A DNA stretch of 64,000 nucleotides from Mycobacterium sp. 4858 (GCF_900240975.1 NZ_LT968776.1:2911092-2975091); one strand, 5' to 3'; shown: positions 18,730-29,858, counted from the stretch's first letter. Notes: generated by a model not told the origin, from the letters alone. A program made the numbers and translations.

Positions 18730-19883
18730 TGCGCCGGATGTGGTTGCGGGGTGGTGCGTTAGCGGCCGGTAGCGCGCTGCTGGCCGGCTGCCAATTCGGC
18801 GGTCTGAACTCCCTGTCGATGCCCGGTACGGCCGGCCATGGCGGCGGCGCCTACTCGATCACGGTCGACCTGCCCGACGTGGCGACGCTGCCGCAGAACT
18901 CTCCCGTCATGGTCGACGACGTGACCGTGGGCAGCGTTGCCGGCATTCAGGCGATGCAGCGCTCCGACGGATCGTTCTATGCCGCGGTGAAATTGGCGCT
19001 GGACAAAAACGTCGTGTTGCCGACCAACTCCACGGCGACGGTCGCCCAGACCTCACTGCTGGGTTCGATGCACATCGACCTGGCGCGCCCGAAGGACAAG
19101 CCGGCCATCGGCCGGCTGACCGACGGGTCGAAGATCTCCGAGTCCAACACCGGCCGTTATCCCACCACCGAAGAGGTACTGTCGGCCCTCGGTGTCGTGG
19201 TGAACAAGGGCAATGTCGGTGCCCTGGAAGAGATCACCGACGAGACCTATCAGGCCGTCGCCGGCAGGCAGAACCAGTTCGTCGACCTGCTGCCCCGACT
19301 CGCGGAACTGACCGCCGGACTCAACCGTCAGGTCAACGACATCATCGATGCCGTCGACGGCCTGAACCGATTCTCGGCGAGCCTGGCGCGTGACAAGGAC
19401 AACCTGGGCCGGGCCCTGGACACCCTGCCCGACGCGATACGCGTGCTGAACAAGAATCGCGACCACATCGTCGAGGCGTTCGCGGCGCTCAAGAAACTCG
19501 CGACGGTCACTTCCAACGTGCTCGCGAAAACCAAGGCCGATTTCGCCGCTGACATGAAAGACCTTTACGCGGTGGCCAAGGCCCTCAACGACAACCGAAA
19601 GAACTTCGTCACTTCCCTGCAGATCTTGCTGACGTTCCCGTTCCCCAATTACGGGATCAAGCAGGCCGTCCGAGGCGATTACCTCAACGTGTTCACCACC
19701 TTCGACCTGACCCTGCGCCGGATCGGCGAAACGTTCTTCACCACGGCATATTTCGACCCGAACATGGCCCACATGGGTGAGATCCTCAATCCACCCGACT
19801 TCTTGACCGGCGAAATGGCAAACCTGTCCGGGCAGGCGGCCGACCCGTTCAAGATCCCGCCCGGCACGGCTTCAGGACAGTAG
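18729..19883 (+). CDS. lprN: Mce4E lipoprotein (LprN)
   Basis: MCE-family lipoprotein of 384 residues, the same length as LprN/Mce4E (Rv3495c). The lipobox LLAGC near residue 21 marks it for lipid attachment, as in all E-type Mce subunits. The MCE domain begins near YSITVDLPDVATLPQNSPV. It is expected to be anchored in the membrane and to interact with the other Mce4 chains. Confidence 0.93.
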   Translation: MRRMWLRGGALAAGSALLAGCQFGGLNSLSMPGTAGHGGGAYSITVDLPDVATLPQNSPVMVDDVTVGSVAGIQAMQRSDGSFYAAVKLALDKNVVLPTNSTATVAQTSLLGSMHIDLARPKDKPAIGRLTDGSKISESNTGRYPTTEEVLSALGVVVNKGNVGALEEITDETYQAVAGRQNQFVDLLPRLAELTAGLNRQVNDIIDAVDGLNRFSASLARDKDNLGRALDTLPDAIRVLNKNRDHIVEAFAALKKLATVTSNVLAKTKADFAADMKDLYAVAKALNDNRKNFVTSLQILLTFPFPNYGIKQAVRGDYLNVFTTFDLTLRRIGETFFTTAYFDPNMAHMGEILNPPDFLTGEMANLSGQAADPFKIPPGTASGQ

Positions 19884-19896
19884 GAGGCGGCCGCAG

Positions 19897-21621
19897 ATGC
19901 ACGACAGACTCACCAAGATCCAACTCTGGATCTTCGCGGTGATCACCGCCATCACGTTGACGGTGATGGCAATCTTCTACCTGCGGCTGCCCGCGACCTT
20001 CGGGCTCGGAACCTACGCCGGCACCGCCGATTTCGTCGCCGGCGGCGGCCTCTACAAGAACGCCAACATCACCTATCGCGGCGTCGCAGTGGGACGGGTG
20101 GAATCGGTGGGCCTCAACCCCAATGGCGTCACCGCGGAGATGCGGCTGAACAGCGGCACGCCGATTCCGTCGAACGTCACCGCGACCGTCAAGAGCGTGT
20201 CGGCCGTCGGCGAGCAATACATCGACCTGGTACCGCCCAGTACGCCGGCGTCGACCAAGTTGCGCAACGGGTTTCGGATCGAGCGGCAGAACACCCGGAT
20301 CGGCCAGGATGTCGCCGACCTGCTGAAGCGGGCCGAGGCGCTGACCAACAGCCTGGGCGACACCCGCCTGCGTGAGCTGCTGCATGAGACATTCATCGCG
20401 ACCAACGGGTCGGGCCCCGAGCTGGCCCGGCTCTTCGAATCCGCCCGGTTGCTGGTGGACGAGGCCAATGCGAACTATCCGCAGGCTTCGCAGCTCATCG
20501 ACGAGGCCGGTCCCTTCCTGCAGGCACAGATTCGCGCCGGCGCCGACATCAAGACGCTGTCCGACGGGCTGGCGCGGTTCACCTCCGAGGTGCGGCAGGC
20601 CGACCCGGAGCTTCGCCAGACGCTGGCCACCGCCCCGGGTGCCACCGACGAGGCCAGCACCGCGTTCTCCGGTATCCGCCCCTCCTTCCCGGCGCTGGCC
20701 GCCAGCCTGGCCAACCTCGGCCGGGTGGGCGTCATCTACCACAAGTCGATCGAGCATCTTCTGGTCGTCTTACCGGCGCTGTTTGCCGCGATCATCACGA
20801 TGGCGGGCGGTCCACCTCTCGACGAGGGCGGCAAGCTGGACTTCAAGCTGGACCTGAACGACCCGCCGCCGTGTGCGGTCGGCTTCCTCCCGCCGCCATT
20901 GATGCGCACACCCGCTGACGAGACCGTGCGCGAGCTGCCGAAGGATATGTACTGCAAGGTCGCCCAAAACGACCCCAGCACGGTACGTGGCGCCCGCAAC
21001 TACCCCTGCCAAGAGTTCCCCGGGAAGCGCGCGCCCACGATTCAGCTCTGTCGTGACCCGAAGGGCTATGTGCCCGTTGGGCGTAACCCATGGCGAGGTC
21101 CGCCGGTCCCGTACGACACTCCGATGACAAACGGTCTGAACGTCTTGCCGCCCAACAAGTTCCCCTACATCCCGCCGGGCGCGGAACCCGACCCCGGCAC
21201 TCCGATCGTCGGGCCGCCCCCGCCCGGGGTGGTGCCCGGGCCGGGGCCGCTGCCGAACAAGCAGCCGGCATATGATCCGCCGCCGCCCAACGACAACGGG
21301 CCGCCACCACCCTTCACGTCGTGGCAGCCTCCGGGGATTCCACCCGTGCCGCCGCAACTGCCCTATCCCAAGTGGCTGCCACCACCGGCGCCGCCAGAAG
21401 GTATCAATCCCCCGCCGGCCGGTCCCGGACCGGAGAAGCCGTGGGGGCCGCCGCCGGGCCCGCAGCCGCAGGCCAGCGGACCGGCGTATACGACCTATGA
21501 CGAGAAGACCGGCGCGTTCAAGGACCCGGCCGGCGGCACCGGTATTTTTGCGGCCGGAGCCAGCGGCGCATCCAGTGCCGAGAACTGGGTGGACCTGATG
21601 CTTGATCCAAGGCCGATGTAA
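19897..21621 (+). CDS. mce4F: Mce4F
   Basis: MCE-family subunit of 574 residues, close to Mce4F (Rv3494c, about 564). It has an N-terminal anchor (residues about 9-30), the MCE domain at YAGTADFVAGGGLYKNANIT, and a helical stretch. A very proline-rich C-terminal third from about residue 410 may extend through the wall or bind partners. Four cysteines lie between residues about 325 and 385. An AGGAGG ribosome site precedes the ATG. Confidence 0.93.
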   Translation: MHDRLTKIQLWIFAVITAITLTVMAIFYLRLPATFGLGTYAGTADFVAGGGLYKNANITYRGVAVGRVESVGLNPNGVTAEMRLNSGTPIPSNVTATVKSVSAVGEQYIDLVPPSTPASTKLRNGFRIERQNTRIGQDVADLLKRAEALTNSLGDTRLRELLHETFIATNGSGPELARLFESARLLVDEANANYPQASQLIDEAGPFLQAQIRAGADIKTLSDGLARFTSEVRQADPELRQTLATAPGATDEASTAFSGIRPSFPALAASLANLGRVGVIYHKSIEHLLVVLPALFAAIITMAGGPPLDEGGKLDFKLDLNDPPPCAVGFLPPPLMRTPADETVRELPKDMYCKVAQNDPSTVRGARNYPCQEFPGKRAPTIQLCRDPKGYVPVGRNPWRGPPVPYDTPMTNGLNVLPPNKFPYIPPGAEPDPGTPIVGPPPPGVVPGPGPLPNKQPAYDPPPPNDNGPPPPFTSWQPPGIPPVPPQLPYPKWLPPPAPPEGINPPPAGPGPEKPWGPPPGPQPQASGPAYTTYDEKTGAFKDPAGGTGIFAAGASGASSAENWVDLMLDPRPM

Positions 21622-22328
21622 TGGACGCTGTCGCAGCAGAAGAGCAGACAACCAAACCCCGCGTCCGTCGTCGGGCGTCGCGCGCGGCGGGTCCCGCGAA
21701 ATCGGAGGAGGCCAAGGCGGCGCCGGTGAGCGTCGAGGTCCCGGCCGGGTCCAAGTCGCCGGCGAAGCTCGCCAAGCCAGGGAAGGCTCTGAAACCTCCG
21801 CCGCGACGCCAACCCAACCGAAGGCTGGTGGCGTGGATCTCGTTTGCGGCCGCAGTGCTGGCCGTTGGGGCGCTTGCCGGCTGCGTGGCCCTGTTGCGAG
21901 TCCAGCAACGACACGCTCACGCCGCAGAGGCGCGTGACCAGCGTTTCGTCGACACCGCCAGGCAGACCGTGGTCAACATGTTCAGCTACAAACAGGACAA
22001 CATCGACGAGAGCGTGAATCGTTTCGTCGACGGCACCAGCGGCCCGCTTCGCGGGATGCTTGGCGCCAACAACAACGTCGAAAACCTCAAGGCCATCTTC
22101 CGCACTACCAATGCGACGTCGGAGGCGGTCGTCAACGGCGCAGCGCTGGAAGGCATCGACACGGTCGCCGACAACGCGTCCGTCCTGGTCTCCGTGCGCG
22201 TCACGGTCGCCGACATCGACGGCGTCAACAAGCCCTCCATGCCATATCGTCTGCGCGTGATCGTGCACGAAGACGAGACCGGGCGGATGACCGGCTACGA
22301 CATCAAATACCCGAACGGCGGTAATTGA
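21621..22328 (+). CDS. mam4A: Mce-associated membrane protein Mam4A (Rv3493c-like)
   Basis: Protein of 235 residues with a basic, Lys/Ala/Pro-rich cytoplasmic N-terminus (about 70 residues), one membrane segment near residues 70-95, and a SnoaL/VirB8-like extracytoplasmic domain (RFVDTARQTVVNMFSY onward). This is the Mce-associated (Mam) layout of Rv3493c. Mam proteins stabilise or assist Mce complexes. It overlaps mce4F by one base (TAATG). Confidence 0.88.
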   Translation: MDAVAAEEQTTKPRVRRRASRAAGPAKSEEAKAAPVSVEVPAGSKSPAKLAKPGKALKPPPRRQPNRRLVAWISFAAAVLAVGALAGCVALLRVQQRHAHAAEARDQRFVDTARQTVVNMFSYKQDNIDESVNRFVDGTSGPLRGMLGANNNVENLKAIFRTTNATSEAVVNGAALEGIDTVADNASVLVSVRVTVADIDGVNKPSMPYRLRVIVHEDETGRMTGYDIKYPNGGN

Positions 22329-22819
22329 TGCGATGGCTGCGCTGGCTGGCGGCCGCCGCGAGTTACCTGGCGGTCGTGGCGTTCGTCGGACTGTCCGCGG
22401 TGGGCGGCTGGCTGTATTGGGACCGCGTGCAGACCCGCGGCGAGCAGGCGGCGCGTGCGGTCCTGCCAGGGTTGGCGGCCAAGGAGATTCCCGAGGTCTT
22501 CGCCTACGACTACCAGACCGTCGAGCGGAGCCTGACGGCCGCGTATCCGCTGTTGACGCCGGAATATCGCGCTGAATTCCAGAAGAGCGCCAACACGCAG
22601 ATCATCCCCGAGGCCAAAAAGCGTGAAGTGGTTGTGCAGGCTAACGTGGTCGGCGCGGGAGTCATGTCGGCCAAACGGGATTCGGCATCGCTGATGGTCT
22701 ACATGAACCGTACGGTGACAGACAAATCACGCCAGCCGCTCTACGACGGCAGCCGGTTGCGGGTGGACTTCAAAAAGATCGGCAAGCAGTGGCTGATCGC
22801 CTACATCACGCCGATCTAG
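22328..22819 (+). CDS. mam4B: Mce-associated membrane protein Mam4B (Rv3492c-like)
   Basis: Protein of 163 residues with one membrane anchor (residues about 5-30) and a Mam/SnoaL-like domain ending KIGKQWLIAYITPI. It matches Rv3492c in size and place. The start is ATG at 22328, one base into the previous stop; a TTG three bases upstream is also in frame. It is the last gene of the mce4 operon, and its stop overlaps the convergent secreted-protein gene by 4 bp. Confidence 0.87.
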   Translation: MRWLRWLAAAASYLAVVAFVGLSAVGGWLYWDRVQTRGEQAARAVLPGLAAKEIPEVFAYDYQTVERSLTAAYPLLTPEYRAEFQKSANTQIIPEAKKREVVVQANVVGAGVMSAKRDSASLMVYMNRTVTDKSRQPLYDGSRLRVDFKKIGKQWLIAYITPI

Positions 22820-23394
22820 TAGCACATCGCAATCGCGTTGCAGTACAACGGATAACGCTCGACCGGGCTGGGCGGGGGGCCGCTCAGTGTAAGCGAGAAC
22901 GGTTGCTTCTTCATCGCCGGTTCCATCCCGCAGACGGCACCGTGCAGGGTGGTGTGGGTGCCGCTCATCGTTTCGTCGCTGAAAGCCCACGTTTCGGTGG
23001 AAGGGGCGGTGCCGCCACCCGGACATGACACACCGTCAGCCTTGTCGACCTTGAAAGTCCACAGCATGCTCGACATCCGCGCCCGGCCGCTGTAGTTCTG
23101 CAGTTTGTCCGCGGCGCTAATCCGCTCGTCCGTGAAACTCACGATGTTCAGGGCGCAGTTCATCGCGAAAACGATTGGGTCGGAATAGTCGTTCATGTTC
23201 CGGGTTCCGGAGGGCTGATCGCAGATGGCCGTGACGGTCCAGGTCACCCCCGACACGCCCGCCTCGTTGTAGCTGTAGTTGCCGTCCGGCGGCGGTCCGA
23301 GCGCCTTGGCGGGTGCCCCGGATTCCAGCGCAATTCCCGTTGCGACGGCGACGAAGATGCCGGTGCCCGCAGCCAGTCCGTGACGGAGCTTCAT
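22816..23394 (-). CDS. Secreted protein of the Rv3491 type
   Basis: Protein of 192 residues with a clear signal peptide (GTGIFVAVATGIALESGAPA, cleaved near ALG). It has six cysteines in the mature part, including CDQPSG, CALNI, SCPGG, CGMEP and the C-terminal CNAIAMCY. Length and position next to mce4 and otsA match Rv3491. It is exported and probably disulphide-bonded; the function is unknown. It is convergent with mam4B. Confidence 0.82.
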   Translation of the reverse strand: MKLRHGLAAGTGIFVAVATGIALESGAPAKALGPPPDGNYSYNEAGVSGVTWTVTAICDQPSGTRNMNDYSDPIVFAMNCALNIVSFTDERISAADKLQNYSGRARMSSMLWTFKVDKADGVSCPGGGTAPSTETWAFSDETMSGTHTTLHGAVCGMEPAMKKQPFSLTLSGPPPSPVERYPLYCNAIAMCY

Positions 23395-23463
23395 CTGACC
23401 CCTCCCTCCGCGATCCCTTGAGTATCACAGCGATTACGCGGCAACACCATGGGTTCGCGCGGC

Positions 23464-24945
<1,482 letters not shown>

Positions 24946-25110
24946 TTACGCGTCGAGTTTTGCGGGCCCAATGCCGAGCATGGACAGGAACACGCGGCAC
25001 TCGTCGGCGTCGTTCGCGTACGCCGCGACAACCCGCCTGGCCTGGCTCGCGGTGCTGTCGGCGACCGGTTCGACGTCGCCGATCTCGCCAGGGTCAGATT
25101 TGGTAGCCAT
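24946..25110 (-). CDS. 54-residue conserved small protein (Rv3489-like)
   Basis: This short frame starts ATG at 25110 and ends directly before otsA. It has an acidic N-terminal half (MATKSDPGEIGDVEP) and a C-terminal helix with one cysteine (DADECRVFLSMLGIGPA). Size and position fit Rv3489 of M. tuberculosis. Conservation of the otsA linkage suggests a real gene. I do not recognise a domain, and the function is unknown. Confidence 0.72.
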   Translation of the reverse strand: MATKSDPGEIGDVEPVADSTASQARRVVAAYANDADECRVFLSMLGIGPAKLDA

Positions 25111-25280
25111 GACTTAACTGTAGGTGATGCAGCATGGGCAGGTGGGTGAGGACTTGATGTAGCTAACGAGTTGTTCGCTGTTCAGCCGCCAATAACGCAC
25201 GTGTAGAACAACTGCAATAACCTCGTCGGCAACCGTCCCGGCTTTACGTGGCCCGCGACGCCAAAGACTTCGGAAACAGG

Positions 25281-26138
25281 ATGGTTCTCACCCCCGCTGA
25301 CGTCCACAATGTCGCATTCTCGCGTCCGCGCATCGGCAAGCGCGGTTACAACGAGCAAGAGGTCGACATCTTCATCGACCTGGTCGAGCAAGAGCTGACT
25401 CGGCACCTGCAAAAGGAAACCGAGCTCCGCAGCCGCTGCGCCGAGCTGCTCAAACGCGCTGGCACATTGGACCGACGGGAAGCCGAGCTTTCCGAGCGCG
25501 AGGCGGCCCTCGTCCAGTACGAACACGACGTGCGCGCCTGGGAGAGCCGGGTGCGCGAGCAGGAGGCGCGGCTCGCCCAGCGGGCGGGCGGGCTCGCGAA
25601 GCGGGCCAACCCGTTGCCCCAACAACTGGCCCAGATCCGGCATCGGGAGGCGCAGGTCGCCGGGCGGGAGGCCGAGCTTGCGCAGTGGGCGGACGAGCTG
25701 GGGCGGCGGGAAGCCGAACTGCGCTTGCGGGTACAGCAGCAACCGGCCACCGTCTTGCCCATCGCGGCGGACGCCGCCGCAGGCCAGGCGCCGCGAGCCT
25801 ACCGCCACGCGCAGCCGCTGAGGGCCGTGCCGAAGTCCGCCGCGTCCAACGGGTCGGCCCGCATCGACGAGGTGCGTGCGGTCGCCTCGGTGCGCGGGCG
25901 GCACGACATGGAGAGGATGGCGATCCGGGCCGTCACAGATCAGCTCGGCAACACCGTGACCGAGACCGTCCATGAGCGGACCCGGAGGGCCCTACTCGAC
26001 CACGACAGTCCGGCGGCGCCCGCCGACCACCAAGTCGAACTCGAGCGGCTGAAGGCAGAGAACGCCGAGCTGAACCGCTCGTTGCGGCTGCTCAAGGCGG
26101 CGGCCGCCTCTCTCGCGGCCGCCCTTGATCGCCCGTAG
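25281..26138 (+). CDS. Wag31/DivIVA-like coiled-coil protein
   Basis: Protein of 285 residues. Its N-terminus, LTPADVHNVAFSRPRIGKRG, is nearly identical to that of the polar-growth protein Wag31 (DivIVA), followed by YNEQEVDIFIDLVEQEL. The DivIVA domain occupies about residues 1-45. A long Glu/Arg/Ala coiled coil with repeated REAEL and EREA units follows (about 50-155), then an alanine/proline linker and a second helical segment. I chose ATG at 25281 because it places the DivIVA motif at residue 3 as in Wag31; a GTG at 25248 is in frame. It is probably a Wag31 paralogue that binds curved membrane or Wag31 itself. The role is inferred. Confidence 0.78.
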   Translation: MVLTPADVHNVAFSRPRIGKRGYNEQEVDIFIDLVEQELTRHLQKETELRSRCAELLKRAGTLDRREAELSEREAALVQYEHDVRAWESRVREQEARLAQRAGGLAKRANPLPQQLAQIRHREAQVAGREAELAQWADELGRREAELRLRVQQQPATVLPIAADAAAGQAPRAYRHAQPLRAVPKSAASNGSARIDEVRAVASVRGRHDMERMAIRAVTDQLGNTVTETVHERTRRALLDHDSPAAPADHQVELERLKAENAELNRSLRLLKAAAASLAAALDRP

Positions 26139-26221
26139 TCGGCCCACCCAGCGGTGAGTCGATTACACACTGGCCGTAATGTGTAAACACGTGGGACCTG
26201 GCGACGAATGAGGTGGGCCGA

Positions 26222-27145
26222 ATGACAGTGTCAGAGCAAGCCGGTGCCCAGACGGGCGACGCCAACGCCGAAGAGTTGGTGACTTACGAAACCCTCGACG
26301 AGGGCCGCATCGCGCGCATCTGGCTCAACCGTCCGGAGGCACACAACGCGCAAAGCCGCGGCCTGCTGGTCCAGCTCGACGAGGCGTTTCTGCGCGCTGA
26401 GGCCGACGACACCGTGCGCGTGGTGATCCTGGCGGCGCGCGGCCGCAACTTCTCCGCAGGCCACGACCTGGGTTCGGAGCTGGCGATCGCCGAGCGCAGC
26501 CAGCTTCCCAGCTTTCGCATCAACGGTGGGACCCGCGATCCGATCGTGGAGAAGCTCTACCTGCAGGAGTGGCACTACTTCTTCCAGAACACCTGCCGCT
26601 GGCGGGATTTGCGCAAGATCACCATCGCCCAGGTGCAAGGCAACGCGATCTCCGCGGGCCTGATGCTGATCTGGGCGTGCGATCTGATCGTGGCCGCCGA
26701 CAACGCGAAGTTCAGCGACGTGGTCGCGGTGCGCCTGGGCATGCCGGGTGTCGAATACTACGCCCACCCTTGGGAATTCGGTCCGCGCAAGGCCAAAGAG
26801 CTGCTGCTGACCGGGGACTCACTCGACGCCGACGAGGCGTATCGGCTGGGCATGGTGTCCAAGGTGTTCCCCGTCGACGAGTTGGCGGACAAGACTCTGG
26901 AATTCGCCCGGCGCATCGCCGACCGGCCCACAATGGCGGCCCTGCTCGTCAAGGACTCGGTCAACGCCGCCTCCGACGCAATGGGATTCACCGAGGCGTT
27001 GCGGCACGCGTTCCACATCCACGAACTGGGCCACGCGCACTGGGCGGCCCACAACGAGAACCGGTACGCGGTGGGCCTGCCGCCCGAGGTCGAGGACTGG
27101 CGCAACGCCAAGCCCACGCAGGTGGCCCGCCGCGACACGCCGTAG
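26222..27145 (+). CDS. Enoyl-CoA hydratase/isomerase family protein
   Basis: Crotonase-fold protein of 307 residues. Oxyanion-hole segments read GRNFSAGHDLGSE and QGNAISAGLMLIWACDLIV. The C-terminal part is longer than in small EchA proteins and resembles crotonases acting on aromatic or branched substrates. The usual catalytic glutamates are not obvious, so isomerase or hydrolase activity is possible. ATG at 26222 was chosen over a GTG nine bases earlier. It stands alone upstream of an SDR gene. Confidence 0.8.
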   Translation: MTVSEQAGAQTGDANAEELVTYETLDEGRIARIWLNRPEAHNAQSRGLLVQLDEAFLRAEADDTVRVVILAARGRNFSAGHDLGSELAIAERSQLPSFRINGGTRDPIVEKLYLQEWHYFFQNTCRWRDLRKITIAQVQGNAISAGLMLIWACDLIVAADNAKFSDVVAVRLGMPGVEYYAHPWEFGPRKAKELLLTGDSLDADEAYRLGMVSKVFPVDELADKTLEFARRIADRPTMAALLVKDSVNAASDAMGFTEALRHAFHIHELGHAHWAAHNENRYAVGLPPEVEDWRNAKPTQVARRDTP

Positions 27146-27239
27146 CAGGTCGCCGGTCCCACGTGGCCACCCGACGCCGCGGCGAGTTCTCCGCGTGGTT
27201 CGATATCTGGAACCTGTTTGGAGTTTGAGAGGGCGTCGC

Positions 27240-28070
27240 GTGCAGCTTTCTTTCGAAAACCGGACGTATCTGGTCACCGGCGGTGGCAGCGGAATCGGCA
27301 AGGGCGTGGCCGCCGGGCTGGTCGCGGCGGGCGCCTCGGTCATGATCGTGGGCCGCAATCCCGACCGGTTGGCGGGGGCCGTCAGCGAGATCGAGGCCCT
27401 TTCGGGCGGCGGTTCCATTCGCTACGAGCCGACCGACGTCACGAATGAGGAGGAGGCCGCCCGCGCGGTGGACGCCGCGACGGCCTGGCACGGTCAACTC
27501 CACGGGGCGGTGCATTGCGCAGGTGGCTCCGAGACGATCGGACCGATCACCCAGATCGACTCAGAAGCCTGGCGGCGCACCGTCGACCTGAACGTCAACG
27601 GCACCATGTACGTGCTCAAGCACGTCGCGCGCGAGCTGGTGCGGGGTGGCGGGGGATCGTTCGTGGGCATCTCGTCGATCGCGGCCAGCAACACCCATCG
27701 CTGGTTCGGCGCCTATGGGGTGAGCAAGTCGGCCATCGACCACATGATGCAGTTGGCCGCCGACGAACTCGGACCGTCCTGGGTGCGGGTCAACAGCATT
27801 CGGCCGGGCCTGATCCGCACCGATCTGGTCGCGCCGGTGTTCGCCCTGCCGGAGGTGGCCGAGGATTACCGCGAGTGCACGCCGCTGCCCCGCCCCGGCG
27901 AGGTCGAGGACGTCGCCAACCTGGCGATGTTCCTGCTCAGCGACGCGGCCTGCTACATCACCGGGCAGGTCATCAACGTCGACGGTGGGCTGATGCTGCG
28001 GCGCGGCCCGGACTACTCCGCCATGCTGGAGCCGGCGTTCGGCGCCGACGGGCTACGGGGAGTGGTCTGA
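27240..28070 (+). CDS. Short-chain dehydrogenase/reductase
   Basis: Classical SDR of 276 residues. The NAD(P) motif TGGGSGIGKG is near residue 13, the usual NNAG is replaced by HCAGG, and the catalytic set includes SSIAA and YGVSKSA. The C-terminus has GQVINVDGG, typical of bacterial SDRs. The substrate is unknown; 2,4-dienoyl-CoA or 3-oxoacyl reductase activity is plausible beside the crotonase. GTG at 27240 follows a GAGAGGG site. It overlaps the convergent next gene by 18 bp. Confidence 0.82.
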   Translation: MQLSFENRTYLVTGGGSGIGKGVAAGLVAAGASVMIVGRNPDRLAGAVSEIEALSGGGSIRYEPTDVTNEEEAARAVDAATAWHGQLHGAVHCAGGSETIGPITQIDSEAWRRTVDLNVNGTMYVLKHVARELVRGGGGSFVGISSIAASNTHRWFGAYGVSKSAIDHMMQLAADELGPSWVRVNSIRPGLIRTDLVAPVFALPEVAEDYRECTPLPRPGEVEDVANLAMFLLSDAACYITGQVINVDGGLMLRRGPDYSAMLEPAFGADGLRGVV

Positions 28071-28946
28071 CGCCAGGCCGGCGTCGCGGTCGGCGAGCGT
28101 GGCGAGCGCCGACCAGTCCAGGTGCCCGCCGCCCGATGCCACCAGGGCCAGGAAGCGGTCGCGCAGCAGGCTTGCCACCGGCAGGGGCACCTGCAACTGC
28201 TCCCCGGCGGCGAGCGCCAGCCGGACGTCCTTGAGGCCCAGCTCGGCGGCGAACCCGGCCGGCTCGAACTCCCGGCGCGCGATCAACCCGCCGTAGGTCT
28301 GGTAGACGGGGGCGGCGAACAACGTCGACGTGAGGATGTCGACGTACTGCTGCCTGTCGACCCCGGCCTTGGCGACCAGCGCCACGGCCTCACTCACACT
28401 CTCGATCACCGACGCGATGAGGAAGTTGCCGCTTAGTTTGACCAGGTTGGCGGTGTGCGGCTGCTCGGATACCACGAAGGTCCGCTGGCCGATCGCGTCG
28501 AACAGCGGGGAGAGCGCCTGTAGCACCTGCGGCTCGCCCGCCGCAACAACGAAAAGCTTTGCCGCCGCGGCCGCGTCGGGCCTGCCGAACACCGGTGCCG
28601 CGGCGTAGCGCTGGCCGGCTTCGGCGTGTGCGGCCGCCAGGCGCTCCGAGAGGGCGACACTGATGGTGCTCGACGAGACGTGCGTGGCGCCCGGAGCCAG
28701 CGAAGCGACTACGCCGGCCTCACCGAACACCACATCCTCGACGGCGTGGTCGTCGGCGAGCATGGTGAACACCACCTCGCCGTGGCACGCCTCCGCCACG
28801 GCGGGCGCCGCCGCGGCGCCCTGCTGCACAAGCGTCGCCGTCTTGTCGGGGGAGCGGTTGTAGACGATCACGCGGTGGCCCGCCTTCAACAGGTTCGCGG
28901 CCATGCCCTGCCCCATCCTGCCCAAGCCGATAAATCCGATGTCCAT
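28053..28946 (-). CDS. Beta-hydroxyacid dehydrogenase-family (6PGDH-like) oxidoreductase
   Basis: NAD(P)-dependent dehydrogenase of 297 residues. The Rossmann start is GFIGLGRMGQGMA, and the substrate loop APVFGRPDAAAAAK replaces the common APVSGG. The catalytic lysine lies in NLVKLSGNF near residue 170. The family includes hydroxyisobutyrate and tartronate-semialdehyde reductases and imine reductase-like enzymes; which one applies is not clear. It is divergent from the next SDR. Confidence 0.8.
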   Translation of the reverse strand: MDIGFIGLGRMGQGMAANLLKAGHRVIVYNRSPDKTATLVQQGAAAAPAVAEACHGEVVFTMLADDHAVEDVVFGEAGVVASLAPGATHVSSSTISVALSERLAAAHAEAGQRYAAAPVFGRPDAAAAAKLFVVAAGEPQVLQALSPLFDAIGQRTFVVSEQPHTANLVKLSGNFLIASVIESVSEAVALVAKAGVDRQQYVDILTSTLFAAPVYQTYGGLIARREFEPAGFAAELGLKDVRLALAAGEQLQVPLPVASLLRDRFLALVASGGGHLDWSALATLADRDAGLASDHSP

Positions 28947-29022
28947 GCGTCCACTCTGCCTTGTCCGGGGGCCGTCCTTTGCAATGATGAGCCCCTAGCG
29001 ACGCGACGAGCAGGGAGCGGCA

Positions 29023-29814
29023 ATGAAGCGACTCGAGGGCAAACGGATCCTGGTGACCGGCGCCGCGTCGGGCATCGGGCAGGCGACCGCGCTGCGACTC
29101 CTCGACGAGGGCGCCACGGTGGTGGCCTCCGACGTCGCGGAGGGCGGCCTGGGCGCCACGCATGCCCGCGCCGACGAGGCGGAGACGGCCGGTCGTCTGA
29201 CCACCATGCCGATGGACGTGGGCAACGAGGATTCGGTGGTCGACGGCGTGTGCCGGGCCGTCGAAACGCTCGGCGGCCTGGATTCGTTGGTCAACGCCGC
29301 CGGCATCCTGCGCGCCGCGCACACCCACCAGACCTCGCTGGAACTGTGGAACCAGATCGTCGGCGTCAACCTGACCGGCACGTTTCTCGTTGTGCGGGAA
29401 GCGCTTCCGGCATTATTGGCGAATTCGCGCAGCGCGATCGTCAACTTCAGTTCGACGTCCGCCTCTTTCGCTCACCCGTATATGGCGGCATACGCCGCGA
29501 GTAAGGGCGGGATCCAGGCGTTCACGCATTCGCTGGCGCTCGAGTACGCGCGCGACGGCCTGCGCGCGGTGTGCGTGGCACCCGGCAGCATCAAGTCCGG
29601 GATCACCGATGCAACCGGCGGATACATCCCGAAAGACGCTGACTGGGCGCTGTTTTCAAGGTTGATGCCGATTCTGCCGACCACGGTGGAGTCCAGCGGC
29701 ACCGGGATGGCCGATCCGTCGGTGGTGGCCGGGGTGATCGCCATGCTGGTGTCCGAGGACGGCGCGTTCATCACCGGAACCGAGATCCGCATCGACGGCG
29801 GGACGCACGCCTAG
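29023..29814 (+). CDS. Short-chain dehydrogenase/reductase
   Basis: Classical SDR of 263 residues with TGAASGIGQA near residue 11, a NAAG motif, the SSTSAS serine region and YAASKGG. It ends with ITGTEIRIDGG. It lies convergent to cpsA, a place held by the SDR gene Rv3485c in M. tuberculosis, but I am not sure it is the same gene. GGGAGCGG precedes the ATG. The substrate is unknown. Confidence 0.82.
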   Translation: MKRLEGKRILVTGAASGIGQATALRLLDEGATVVASDVAEGGLGATHARADEAETAGRLTTMPMDVGNEDSVVDGVCRAVETLGGLDSLVNAAGILRAAHTHQTSLELWNQIVGVNLTGTFLVVREALPALLANSRSAIVNFSSTSASFAHPYMAAYAASKGGIQAFTHSLALEYARDGLRAVCVAPGSIKSGITDATGGYIPKDADWALFSRLMPILPTTVESSGTGMADPSVVAGVIAMLVSEDGAFITGTEIRIDGGTHA

Positions 29815-29858
29815 CCGGCGACCCGCGGCGGCCCGCTGCGCCCGGTTTCGCCGCGCGG

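Noticed and set aside
26173..26195. KstR-like sequence TGTAAACACGTGGGA before a crotonase gene
   Set aside because: The second half-site is GTG instead of GTT, so the core consensus fails.
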